A stretch of DNA of 64,000 nucleotides from Streptomyces sp. NRRL S-455 (GCF_000717875.1 NZ_JOCT01000001.1:248001-312000), one strand, 5' to 3'; counted from the first letter of the stretch, positions 46,341-54,554 are shown. Translations and numbers: made by a program. The notes: generated from the letters alone by a model not told the origin.

Positions 46341-47369
46341 TCAGGTATTCGGGTCGGGGTCCGGACTCACGGGCCCGGTGCTGGCACGAAGGGAGATCGG
46401 CGGAGCGAGCAACTGATGGCGGGGCGGTGCCTCCGGCTGGTCGAGCCGCTCGACGAGCAGTTCGACGGCCAGCCTCCCCAGCTCCGCCGCCGGCACGTCG
46501 GCCGCCGTGAGCTGCGGGGTCACCGTCTCGGCCCACCGGGCCGCGACAACGCCGGTGACCGAGAAGTCGCGCGGCACATGGCGACCCGCGTGGGCCAGGC
46601 CCCGGTAGAGGCCTCCCAGCGCGGCCTCGTTCAGTGTGACGAGGGCCGTGGTGGCGGGGTCGTCGTGCAGGATCCGCTCCAGGCAGGCCTGCCCCGAGGG
46701 TGCGTCGTCCCCGCAGGTGTACGTACGGACGGTGAGTCCGCGCTCCGCGGCGGCCTTGGTGAAGCCGTCGAGCCCCCGGTGCGCGGATTCGTACCCGGCG
46801 CGCAGGAGCCGTTCGGGGCGGTTGACGAAGGCGATCCTGCGGTGGCCCAGGTCCGCGAGGTGGTGGACACAGGCCGCGGTCAGCGCGGTGTGGTCGAGGC
46901 CGACCCACCAGTCGTTCTCCGGCCGCGCGGTGCGGCCGATGCAGACGGAGGGGAAGTTCTCCGCGAGGAGGTGCTCGACCCGGTCGTCGTGGAGTCTGAT
47001 CTCCATCAGGATCGCGCCGTCGACGCGGCGCTCCCCCAGCAGCCGCTGGAACGAGCGGTCGCTGTCCACGCCGCTCGGGGAGAGCAGTACGTCGTAGTCG
47101 TAGGCGGCCGCCGCCTCCACCACGCTGCCGATGAAGTCGAGTTGCATCCCGGTGTAGTGATCGCCGGCGGGCGGGAAGACCAAACCGAGGGTGCTGGTAC
47201 GGCCGTTGGCCAGGGCCCGTGCGCTGGCGTTGGGCCGGTAGCCCAGGTCGTCGATGACTCGCTGGATCTTCTCGCGGGTCTCCTCCGACACCGGGCGCTT
47301 GCCGCTCAGCGCGTACGACACGGTGCTCCGCGAGACACCGGCCCGCTTGGCGATCTCACCGATGTTCAC
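46341..47369 (-). CDS. LacI-family transcriptional repressor of sugar locus 3
   Basis: 342 aa. The helix-turn-helix starts at residue 1: NIGEIAKRAGVSRSTVSYALSG, hinge GYRPNASARAL, then a sugar-binding sensor domain. GTG 47369 is preferred because AAGGAG lies 5 bases upstream. ATG 47402 would add 11 residues but has no ribosome site. It lies between the importer genes and the divergent secreted enzyme. CGAACCGGTTCG palindromes on both sides of the intergenic region are its probable operators, giving autoregulation and control of the enzyme. Confidence 0.92.
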   Translation of the reverse strand: MNIGEIAKRAGVSRSTVSYALSGKRPVSEETREKIQRVIDDLGYRPNASARALANGRTSTLGLVFPPAGDHYTGMQLDFIGSVVEAAAAYDYDVLLSPSGVDSDRSFQRLLGERRVDGAILMEIRLHDDRVEHLLAENFPSVCIGRTARPENDWWVGLDHTALTAACVHHLADLGHRRIAFVNRPERLLRAGYESAHRGLDGFTKAAAERGLTVRTYTCGDDAPSGQACLERILHDDPATTALVTLNEAALGGLYRGLAHAGRHVPRDFSVTGVVAARWAETVTPQLTAADVPAAELGRLAVELLVERLDQPEAPPRHQLLAPPISLRASTGPVSPDPDPNT

Positions 47370-47421
47370 GGGCACTCCTTCATCGAGTTCGTTCGAGTCC
47401 ATCGAGTTCGTCCGACCTCGT

Positions 47422-47668
47422 CGAACCGGTTCGCGTGAAGGGAAAGTAGGAGCTGACCGCGCGGGTGTCAATGCCTTGCGCACAGATCCAGGCGCCCTCC
47501 GGAAATCGGCACGTACTGGTAAAGAGAGTCGCGCGGGGAGTATTGCTGCCCCGGTTCGCCGGTGCTAGCTTCCGGCGAACCGGTTCGACGGGTGCCGCCG
47601 GCCCGTCCCGCACACGCCCCCCCGTGCAGACGAGCCCCGTGGACGTGCCGCCCCATCGAACCGGTTCA
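47422..47668. promoter_or_regulatory. CGAACCGGTTCG operators between the LacI gene and the secreted GH-A enzyme
   Basis: Perfect 12-base palindromes at 47422-47433 and 47576-47587, and an 11/12 copy (ending TTCA) at 47657-47668, 43 bases before the enzyme start. A half-site CCGGTTCG stands at 47551-47558. The layout suits looping repression by the adjacent LacI protein. The 341-base gap holds no other gene. Confidence 0.75.
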
Positions 47669-47710
47669 CCCCCACCGACCTTTCCCCTCACGGACGACAC
47701 GGAGATCCCA

Positions 47711-50398
47711 GTGCGACGCAGGAGAAGAACCACAGGAGCAGGCGCGGCGGCCGTGGCGGTGGCGGTTCTGGCCACCGCACTCGCCACCACGACCGGCACG
47801 GCCGGCGCCGCCGAGCCGGAACGACTCGTCGTGGACCTCGGCACCGACACCGGCGCCTTCCACGGCGGCGCCTCCGGCTCGCTGTACGGCGTCTACGGCG
47901 ACGGAGTGCCCAGCCGCAACCTCCTGGAAGGCATGCACGTCCGCACCGTGTCGACGAAGGCGCAGGACGGCCCCCAGCACCCGGGCGCGGACGCCCTGGA
48001 GATTCTGCCGCCGTTCGTGGACTCGGGCGGCAAGGACGTCTACATCTACATGACCGACATCTACCGCGGCTTCCCGTACCAGTGGCCGGGCGCCGACGGT
48101 CCGGCGCGGCTCGCCGACTTCAAGGAGAAGATCAAGAAGCAGGTCCGGCAGGTCCTGACCATGGGCGAGTACCAGGACCACGTCGTCTACGTGCCCTTCA
48201 ACGAGCCCGAAGGGAACATGTTCGGCACCGGCGAGTGGAGCTACAACAAGGTCTCCTGGCTGAACGACCCGCAGTACTACTTCGCGGCCTGGAAGGAGGT
48301 CTACCGCCTCATCAGGAGCCTGGACCCGGACGCCCGCATCGCGGGCCCCAACACCAGCGTCCTCTACGACCAGGTCAAGGGCTTCCTCCAGTACGCCAAG
48401 GCCAACGACGTCGTCCCCGACGTGATGACCTGGCACGAGCTGTCCAGCCCGGCCGCGGTCCGCACCAGCGTGGCGAAGTACCGGCAGATGGAGAAGGACG
48501 TCGGCGTCGGCCCGCTGCCGATCAACGTCAACGAGTACGGCCACAACTACCACCTGTCCGTGCCCGGCCAGGTCATCCAGTGGGTCTCCGCCGTCGAGGA
48601 GTCCAAGATCGACGCCGATCTGGCGTACTGGAACATCGACGGCAACCTCAACGACTCGGCCGTGGAGGCCAACAAGGGCAACGGGCAGTGGTGGCTGTTC
48701 AACGCCTACGGCCAGATGACCGGGCACACCGTCAAGGTGACCGCCCCGCACCCCAACCAGCAGTACACCCTCCAGGGCGTGGCCACCCTCGACAAGGACA
48801 AGAGGCAGTCCCGGGCCCTCTTCGGCGGCAAGAGCGGCGACGCCGACATCGTCTTCGAGAACGTCGACCCCGAGCTGTTCGGTACGACCGTGCGCGCCAC
48901 CGTGCAGGAGATCCCCTGGACCGGGCAGGTCGGCGACTCCGCGCAGCCGCTGCGGCTCGCGGACCGGGAGGTCACGGTCGGCGAGGACGGTACGGTCAGC
49001 CTCCCCATGACCGGCATGAACGAGATGTCCGCCTACCAGATCATCCTCTCCCCCGGCGGCACCGGCGGCGCAGCGGCCGACCCCTCGGTGAGCTGGCGGC
49101 AGACGTACGAGGCCGAGAACGCCACCTACACCGGCAGCGGCTACTCGAAGAACGGGCCCGAGGGTTCGCCGAAGGACGTCGGCAAGTTCGCCACCTCCGG
49201 CGCCTACAACGTCGGCGGCCTGCGCACCGGCTCCGACGGCGTGCTCGCCTTCGACGTCGAGGTACCGCGGGACGGCACCTACGATCTGAGCGTCTTCGCC
49301 AACTCCTACAACCTGTACGACCTGGTGAAGGAACAGGGCCCGACCAACGTCTTCCTGCGGGTCGACGGCAAGGATCCGCAGGAGTTGCAGCTGCCGCTGG
49401 GCTACAAGTGGGTGGTGTGGGGGCACACCGACACCACGGTGAAGCTCACCGCCGGCAGGCACCGCATCACGCTCGCCGCGCAGGACCCCGACCTCGGGGT
49501 CACCCAGGGCGACGCGATCATCGACAAGATCGACCTGGCCCTGCGCGACGAGCAAGTGACCGCGCCCGCGATCTACGAGGCCGAGTACGCGACGCTCTCC
49601 GGTGCCCGCCCCGACTACACCCGCCCCGCCGCGTCCGGGGCCGGCACGGTGAAGCTGGCCAAGGGGGCCTACGCGACCTTCTGGGTGTACGCCCCCGGCG
49701 ACGGCGAGGCGACCGTGTCCGTCGACCACCTCGGCGGCGGCCGGGCGGGCCTCTCCCTCAACGGTGACAAGCTCGACGTACCCCAGGCAGGGGGCGGCAA
49801 GAAGGGCACGGACGATGTCCGGCTGTTCCTGTCCGGCGGCATCAACAAGCTCACCGTCACCGGCACTTCGGGCGCGCTGCTGCTCGACCGCCTGCGCGTC
49901 GTACCGTCCAGCGGCACCCTCGTGCCGAAGGTCTACCAGGCCGAAGACGGTACGGTCAGCGGCGCCGCCAAGGTGACCGACGCCTACCGCTTCGCCTCCG
50001 GCGGCAAGGCGGTGACCGATGTCGGCAAGGGCAGAGCCAACGCCCTCACCTTCGACGTCGTCGCCGAGCGTTCCGGCCGTCACGCGCTGACGATCCGTTA
50101 CTCCAACGCCGAGCAGGCCCCGGCCACCCACTACAACCCGGACCCGATCGCCCGCCACGCCGACCTGTCCGTCAACGGCGGACCGGCGCGCCGGGTGCTG
50201 TTCCCGACCACCTTCCACTTCAACAACTTCTGGGACCTGACCGTCCCGGTGACCCTGAGGAAGGGAACGAACCGGCTCACCTTCACCGCCGAGGAGTTGC
50301 CGGACTTCGACGGGGACACCTACAACCAGTACGACCAACGGTCTCCGTACGCACCGGTCATCGACCGGATCGCCGTCACACCGCTCGCCCGCGGGTGA
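47711..50398 (+). CDS. Secreted clan GH-A glycoside hydrolase (GH39-like) with C-terminal carbohydrate-binding modules
   Basis: 895 aa. Signal peptide (about 1-35) with RRRRR, ending GTAGAAEP. The catalytic barrel (about 36-370) has acid/base Glu165 in VPFNEPEGN and nucleophile Glu275 in INVNEYGHNY, the spacing of clan GH-A. C-terminal part: three beta-sandwich modules, CBM6/35-like, starting near YEAENATYTGSGY, YEAEYATLSGARP and YQAEDGTVSGAAK. GTG 47711 has GGAG 6 bases upstream. It is divergent from the LacI repressor and the importer; its product is presumably the imported sugar. I cannot assign the polymer. A very strong terminator follows. Confidence 0.8.
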   Translation: MRRRRRTTGAGAAAVAVAVLATALATTTGTAGAAEPERLVVDLGTDTGAFHGGASGSLYGVYGDGVPSRNLLEGMHVRTVSTKAQDGPQHPGADALEILPPFVDSGGKDVYIYMTDIYRGFPYQWPGADGPARLADFKEKIKKQVRQVLTMGEYQDHVVYVPFNEPEGNMFGTGEWSYNKVSWLNDPQYYFAAWKEVYRLIRSLDPDARIAGPNTSVLYDQVKGFLQYAKANDVVPDVMTWHELSSPAAVRTSVAKYRQMEKDVGVGPLPINVNEYGHNYHLSVPGQVIQWVSAVEESKIDADLAYWNIDGNLNDSAVEANKGNGQWWLFNAYGQMTGHTVKVTAPHPNQQYTLQGVATLDKDKRQSRALFGGKSGDADIVFENVDPELFGTTVRATVQEIPWTGQVGDSAQPLRLADREVTVGEDGTVSLPMTGMNEMSAYQIILSPGGTGGAAADPSVSWRQTYEAENATYTGSGYSKNGPEGSPKDVGKFATSGAYNVGGLRTGSDGVLAFDVEVPRDGTYDLSVFANSYNLYDLVKEQGPTNVFLRVDGKDPQELQLPLGYKWVVWGHTDTTVKLTAGRHRITLAAQDPDLGVTQGDAIIDKIDLALRDEQVTAPAIYEAEYATLSGARPDYTRPAASGAGTVKLAKGAYATFWVYAPGDGEATVSVDHLGGGRAGLSLNGDKLDVPQAGGGKKGTDDVRLFLSGGINKLTVTGTSGALLLDRLRVVPSSGTLVPKVYQAEDGTVSGAAKVTDAYRFASGGKAVTDVGKGRANALTFDVVAERSGRHALTIRYSNAEQAPATHYNPDPIARHADLSVNGGPARRVLFPTTFHFNNFWDLTVPVTLRKGTNRLTFTAEELPDFDGDTYNQYDQRSPYAPVIDRIAVTPLARG

Positions 50399-50408
50399 CG
50401 CCGGAACG

Positions 50409-50443
50409 CCCCGGGACGGCCGGTGTCACCGGCCGTCCCGGGG
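50409..50443. terminator. Perfect 17-bp inverted repeat, bidirectional terminator
   Basis: CCCCGGGACGGCCGGTG (50409-50425) is the exact inverse of 50427-50443 around a single T, between convergent genes ending at 50398 and 50479. Confidence 0.85.
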
Positions 50444-50444
50444 C

Positions 50445-50466
50445 CGCGCCGTTCCCGAACGGCGCG
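50445..50466. terminator. Second perfect hairpin, 10 bp
   Basis: CGCGCCGTTC pairs with GAACGGCGCG around two Cs, two bases after the 17-bp hairpin. Both lie in the 80-base convergent gap. Confidence 0.7.
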
Positions 50467-50478
50467 GACGATCCCCGG

Positions 50479-51351
50479 TCAGGGAACGAGGGGGCGGACG
50501 TCCTCGGCCACGAAGCGGACGAAGCCCTCGGGGTCCGGTTCGTCGCCGGTCGGTTCGAGGACGACGGTGTCGGCACCGGCGTCGACGAGGCGCCGGACGG
50601 CCTCGGCCACCGTATCGGCGTCACCGGCGACCCCCAGGCCGGGAATCCGTTCCGTGCCGGAGGCGATGCGCTCGGCCTTGAGGCGGGCGGCGGCATCCGG
50701 CCCCGTGGCGGTGAGGAGGTAGACGACCACGCGGTGAGGGCCGGTGCGGCCGGCCGCCGCGCGGCCCTCGTCGATGAGCCGACGGGCCTGTCGTACGCCG
50801 TCGGGCGGGTTGGCCTCGCTCAGCAGCGTGCCGTCGGCGGCCTCGCCGGCCAGGCGCAGCGACCGGGGGCCGGTGACGCCGGCAAGTACCTCGGGGGCGG
50901 CGGACGGGGGCCAGTCGAGGCCGACTCCGTCCAGTTTCACGTACCGTCCATCCGTGGTGACGCGCTCACCGCGCAGCAGTGCCCGGAGCGCGTCGAGGTA
51001 CTCCCGCAACAGGGTGACCGGCGATTCGGCCCGCGCGCCGACCTGCCCCATCCACTCCTGCACACCGTGTCCGACGGTCAGCGTGAAGCGCCCCGGGAAG
51101 AGCCGGTCCAGGGTGGCGGCCTCCATCGCGGTGAGGGCGACGTTGCGCAGGGGCACGGGCAGGAGCCCGATGCCGACCCGCAGCCGCTCGGTCCAGGCGA
51201 GGGCGGCGGAGGCGGTGGCGATACCACCCTCCAGGAAACAGTCCTCCCAGAACCACAGCTCCTCCAACCCGGCCGCGTCGGCGGTACGGGCTATGTCGCG
51301 GAGCCTCTCGGGCGGCAGTTGAGGCCGGAAGACAGCACCAAGAGAAGTCAT
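50479..51351 (-). CDS. LLM-class F420-dependent oxidoreductase
   Basis: 290 aa luciferase-like monooxygenase fold: AGLEELWFWEDCFLEGG, RVGIGLLPVPLRNVALTAMEAATLDRL, GRFTLTVGHGVQEWMGQVG and GVAGDADTVAEAVRRLVDAG. Such proteins in actinomycetes mostly use F420. The ATG at 51351 starts MTSLGAVFRP; the frame is open to 51636 without a ribosome site. It is divergent from the lasso cluster; nothing suggests it takes part in it. Substrate unknown. Confidence 0.88.
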   Translation of the reverse strand: MTSLGAVFRPQLPPERLRDIARTADAAGLEELWFWEDCFLEGGIATASAALAWTERLRVGIGLLPVPLRNVALTAMEAATLDRLFPGRFTLTVGHGVQEWMGQVGARAESPVTLLREYLDALRALLRGERVTTDGRYVKLDGVGLDWPPSAAPEVLAGVTGPRSLRLAGEAADGTLLSEANPPDGVRQARRLIDEGRAAAGRTGPHRVVVYLLTATGPDAAARLKAERIASGTERIPGLGVAGDADTVAEAVRRLVDAGADTVVLEPTGDEPDPEGFVRFVAEDVRPLVP

Positions 51352-51710
51352 GGGCCTTACCCAACCCGACTGTTCCAGGATGAGCAACAGACTCGGCTGC
51401 ACTCCAGGCGCCTCACGTTTCGCAGCGGCCAGAGGAGCACGCGCAGGATAGGTGAGCGCCCAGCGCCGCCGTCCACGGCCGCCGGCAGACACGTCCGGCA
51501 TGTTCGGCGATCGGCTGCCAGGCAGCACGTCGAAACGATTCTCTGAGCGTGCGCACACCCAGGTCGCCCACTGATGCGGCGCCGGCAACGGCCCGAGTGC
51601 GACGGGCGCACAACCCAGGCGATCCAGATTGCTCATATTGTCCGACCTTCGTTGATCCTCTTGCCTCGGCCTTACTGTCCGCAGCTAGCTAGGTGCTGCG
51701 GCCGTTTCCT

Positions 51711-51737
51711 GGCCCGGGCTCCCGACGAGCCCGGGCC
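51711..51737 (+). promoter_or_regulatory. Perfect 11-bp hairpin in the lasso precursor leader
   Basis: GGCCCGGGCTC pairs with GAGCCCGGGCC around CCGAC, 42 bases before the precursor ATG. It could be a terminator-like attenuator or an RNA-stabilising 5' structure. Confidence 0.5.
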
Positions 51738-51749
51738 GTCGCATGGGAA

Positions 51750-51764
51750 GCGGTCGGAAACCGC
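51750..51764 (+). promoter_or_regulatory. Small hairpin next to the precursor ribosome site
   Basis: GCGGT pairs with ACCGC around CGGAA, ending 4 bases before GAGGAG (51769-51774). The ribosome site is 5 bases from ATG 51780. Confidence 0.4.
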
Positions 51765-51779
51765 ATGTGAGGAGTAGTC

Positions 51780-51890
51780 ATGAAGAAGGCCTACGAGGCA
51801 CCGACGCTCGTCCGGCTCGGCACCTTCCGGAAGGAGACCGGGCTCCTCGGAGACGCCGGCAACGACCGGCTGATCCTGAGCAAGAACTGA
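51780..51890 (+). CDS. Citrulassin-type lasso peptide precursor, 36 aa
   Basis: Leader residues 1-21 carry the family recognition pattern Y5, P8, L10, G14, F16 and T20, with Thr at the conserved penultimate position. The core (22-36) is LLGDAGNDRLILSKN. Leu1 and Asp8 of the core should form the 8-residue macrolactam. By memory, citrulassin A has LLGLAGNDRLVLSKN with Arg9 partly converted to citrulline; this core differs at 4 (Asp for Leu) and 11 (Ile for Val). Calculated [M+H]+ of the cyclised core is about 1580.9, or 1581.9 after deimination. GAGGAG lies 5 bases upstream. First gene of the cluster, directly followed by cyclase, RRE, protease and exporter genes. Confidence 0.93.
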   Translation: MKKAYEAPTLVRLGTFRKETGLLGDAGNDRLILSKN

Positions 51891-51916
51891 CGAGCGACGG
51901 TCTTTGACCCGACGTC

Positions 51917-53767
51917 ATGACTGAACTGCACGAAAGTGCGGGGACGGGCCCCGGCGACGCGCACTTCACGGTCTTCACCGACCGTGCGGACGCGGCCGCC
52001 GTGGCCCGCTCCTTCGCCCGCCCCGGAAGCCGGACCCTCACGCACGCGTCGGGCCGGCCCTGGCTGGTCGGCCACTGGCACGACGACGAGGTCCTCGTGG
52101 CCCACACCGGCGGCGCCTCCGTCGCCGTGGTCGGCTGCTGCCCGCTCGACGCCGGTGAACTGCGGCGCCGGACCGCACGGTTGCGTGATCTCGCGGAGCT
52201 CGACGCTCTGGCGCGCTCCCTGCCCGGCAGCTTCCATCTCGTCGGCGCCCTCGACGGACGCGTCAGAGTGCAGGGAACCGCATCCGGGCTGCGACTCGTC
52301 TTCCACACAGAGATCGACGGCGTGCGGGTGGCCGCGACCCGGGCCGACACGCTCGCCACCGTCCTGGGCCTCGACCCCGACGTGACGGAACTGGCCGTGA
52401 GGCTGCTGTGGCCGGCCCCGTACCCGCTCTCCGAGACGTCGATGTGGCGCGGGATCACCGCCGTTCCCCCGCAGGACGCCATGGTCGTCGCGGCGGACGG
52501 GCGCACCGTACGGCACACCCGGTGGTGGACACCGCCGGAGCCGGTCCGGTCGCTGGCCGAAGCGGCACCACTGGTCCGGAAGGCACTGGAGGAGGCCGTC
52601 GACGCGCGTACCCGTCAGGGCGGCGTGGTGAGCTGCGACCTGTCCGGCGGCCTGGACTCGACCTCCGTGTGTTTCCTGGCCGACCGCTCCGCCGCCCGTG
52701 TGGTGGCCAGTACATGGCCGGGACGCGATCCGGCCGACACCGACCTGCACTGGGCCGAGCGGGCGATCGGGCACCTCCCGGACGTCGAGCACGTCGTCTG
52801 GGACCCCGATGCCTCGCCGCTGGTCTACGAGAACCTGCTCGGCATCGACGACCTCCTCGACGAACCCACCATCGGCGTCATGGACCGCTCCAGGGTCCTG
52901 CACCACCTGCCCGGTCTCGCCGCACGCGGCAGCAGATTGCACCTCACCGGTATCGGAGGCGACCACGTGGCATGGTGCTCCGAGGCGTACTACCACCGGC
53001 TGATGCGGACCCGCCCGCTGTTCGCCCTGCGTCAGGTGCGGGGCTTCCGGGCGCTGTGGCAGTGGCCGCTCGGCGGCACGGTCCGTGCTCTCGCCGACTC
53101 TCGGCCGTACGGCACGTGGCTCGCCGACGCCGCCCGCCGGCTGCGCGACCCCTCGCCCTCGTCCGTCTCCACGGGACTCGGCTGGGGCATGGCCCCGCGC
53201 CTGTTCGACTGGATGACCCCGGAGGCGGAACGGATGGCTCGCCGGGCGCTGCTCGAGGCCGCGGCGACGGCCTCGCCGCTCCACCCGGACCGCGGACTGC
53301 ACGCGGACCTCCAGCAGATCCGCTCGTGCACCCGCGTCATCCGGCAGTGGGACCGGATGGCGGCCCGCAGCGGCCTGCCGATGGCCTCCCCCTTCCTCGA
53401 CGACCGCGTCATCGAGGCGTGTCTCGCCGTACGTCCGAGCGAACGCGTCTCGCCCTGGCGTTACAAGCCCGTCCTGAGCACAGCCATGCGCGGGATCGTG
53501 CCCGAGGAGTGCCTGCGGCGCAGCAACAAGGCCACGGCCGCCATGGACGCCGCCAACGGACGGCGCGAACACCGCGCCGACCTGCTTGCCCTGTGGGACG
53601 ACTCACGGCTGGCGGAGCTGGGTCTGGTCGACGCCGCCGAGCTACGCCGCCTCGCCTTGCGGCCCGCCTCCCGTGGGCTCTCCGCGGCCGTCCTGTATTC
53701 CACGATCGCCGCCGAGGTGTGGCTGCGGGGGCTCGCCCGCGGCCGCACCCGTGTCCCGCAACCCTGA
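51917..53767 (+). CDS. lasC: Lasso peptide macrolactam cyclase (asparagine synthetase-like)
   Basis: 616 aa. Activates the side chain of core Asp8 with ATP and closes the ring with the N-terminal amine of Leu1. The asparagine synthase domain (about 215-600) has the pyrophosphate loop CDLSGGLDSTSV (SGGLDS at 243-248). The N-terminal glutaminase-like domain has no catalytic Cys at position 2, so no glutamine is used, as in other lasso cyclases. It follows the precursor by 26 bases; the ribosome site is weak, so coupling to the precursor gene is possible. Confidence 0.93.
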   Translation: MTELHESAGTGPGDAHFTVFTDRADAAAVARSFARPGSRTLTHASGRPWLVGHWHDDEVLVAHTGGASVAVVGCCPLDAGELRRRTARLRDLAELDALARSLPGSFHLVGALDGRVRVQGTASGLRLVFHTEIDGVRVAATRADTLATVLGLDPDVTELAVRLLWPAPYPLSETSMWRGITAVPPQDAMVVAADGRTVRHTRWWTPPEPVRSLAEAAPLVRKALEEAVDARTRQGGVVSCDLSGGLDSTSVCFLADRSAARVVASTWPGRDPADTDLHWAERAIGHLPDVEHVVWDPDASPLVYENLLGIDDLLDEPTIGVMDRSRVLHHLPGLAARGSRLHLTGIGGDHVAWCSEAYYHRLMRTRPLFALRQVRGFRALWQWPLGGTVRALADSRPYGTWLADAARRLRDPSPSSVSTGLGWGMAPRLFDWMTPEAERMARRALLEAAATASPLHPDRGLHADLQQIRSCTRVIRQWDRMAARSGLPMASPFLDDRVIEACLAVRPSERVSPWRYKPVLSTAMRGIVPEECLRRSNKATAAMDAANGRREHRADLLALWDDSRLAELGLVDAAELRRLALRPASRGLSAAVLYSTIAAEVWLRGLARGRTRVPQP

Positions 53768-53802
53768 CCCCGTCCACCGCCAGACACATCGGAAATGCCG
53801 GG

Positions 53803-53847
53803 CCTCCGGCACCTCCGGCACCTCAGACGCCTCAGACACATCAGACA
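53803..53847 (+). repeat. Five tandem 9-base repeats between cyclase and RRE genes
   Basis: CCTCCGGCA twice, then CCTCAGACG, CCTCAGACA and CATCAGACA, in the 98-base spacer. The array lies just before the ribosome site AAAGG of the next gene. Confidence 0.8.
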
Positions 53848-53865
53848 CGGCAGAAAGGCCCTTAC

Positions 53866-54120
53866 ATGCCCCTGCGGTTCGGCGAGAACGTCTCCACGGC
53901 CGAGACGGACTACGGCACGGTGCTGCTGGACGAGCGGGCCGGCGCCTACTGGGAGTTGAACCCGACGGCCACTGTGGTGGTGCGGACGCTGCTGGACGGG
54001 GGCGAGGAGGCGGACGCGGCCGCCGCCCTGGTCAGGGAGTTCGACATCGACCAGGCGCAGGCCCTGCAGGACGTCGAGGCACTCGTACGGGAGCTGCGCG
54101 GCTCGGGACTCGCCTCATGA
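53866..54120 (+). CDS. lasB1: Lasso peptide RRE protein (PqqD family)
   Basis: 84 aa. A PqqD-like RiPP recognition element: winged-helix fold with TDYGTVLLDERAGAYWELNPTA and LVREFDIDQAQALQDV. Binds the leader (Tyr-Pro-Leu pattern) and presents it to the protease. ATG 53866 follows AAAGG by 8 bases. The frame is open upstream through the 9-base repeats, but that part is low-complexity. Its stop overlaps the next start (ATGA). Confidence 0.92.
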   Translation: MPLRFGENVSTAETDYGTVLLDERAGAYWELNPTATVVVRTLLDGGEEADAAAALVREFDIDQAQALQDVEALVRELRGSGLAS

Positions 54121-54554
54121 CGACACCCAGCGCGCTGGAGCGGCCCGACGGCGTGCCCCTGTCCCGGCGCCTGGCCGCCCGACTCGTCCTGCTCCCCGCC
54201 CTCGGACTCGCTCTGCTGCCACCCCGCCGCATCCGCACCGTACTCGGTGTTCTGCGGCGCGGTGCCGCGCCCGCCACCCCGGCGCAAGCCCAGAAGGCGC
54301 GCGACGCCATGTGCGCCGCCAGCCTGCACTGCGCCGGGCCCAAAGGGTGTCTGCCGCGCTCCCTGGGGGCGGCACTGCTGTGCCGGCTCGGCGGAACGTG
54401 GCCGACCTGGTGCACCGGCGTACGCGTGGTCCCGCCGTTCACCGCACACGCCTGGATCGAGGCGGAGGGCCGCCCCGTGGGCGAGGGTGCGCCGGAGGGC
54501 TATTTCGCCCGGCTGGTGACCATCGGCCCGCTGTCGCGGTCGACAGACCGATGA
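54117..54554 (+). CDS. lasB2: Lasso peptide leader protease (transglutaminase-like, McjB C-terminal type)
   Basis: 145 aa. Cuts the leader after residue 21. Catalytic Cys in GCLPRSLGAALLC and His in FTAHAWIEAEGRPV; the third residue, usually Asp, appears as Glu or lies nearby. N-terminal helix LVLLPALGLALLPPRRI may touch the membrane. Coupled by 4-base overlaps to the RRE gene before it and to the exporter after it. Confidence 0.92.
   Translation: MTTPSALERPDGVPLSRRLAARLVLLPALGLALLPPRRIRTVLGVLRRGAAPATPAQAQKARDAMCAASLHCAGPKGCLPRSLGAALLCRLGGTWPTWCTGVRVVPPFTAHAWIEAEGRPVGEGAPEGYFARLVTIGPLSRSTDR

Larger units (their letters stand above)
51352..51779. other. Upstream region of the lasso cluster
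   Basis: 428 bases with lower GC in the part 51600-51700. Candidate promoter elements TTGCCT (51661-51666) and TAGCTA (51686-51691) have a 19-base spacer, which is loose. Two hairpins follow at 51711-51737 and 51750-51764, before the precursor ribosome site. No regulator gene is present. Confidence 0.5.

Noticed and set aside
47666..50338. 890-codon minus-strand open frame opposite the secreted enzyme
   Set aside because: Composition-driven Gly/Val/Arg-rich shadow. The plus strand has a signal peptide, catalytic motifs and a ribosome site.
50479..51351. LLM oxidoreductase as a lasso tailoring enzyme
   Set aside because: Divergent, separated by 428 bases, and no citrulassin modification I know of needs it.
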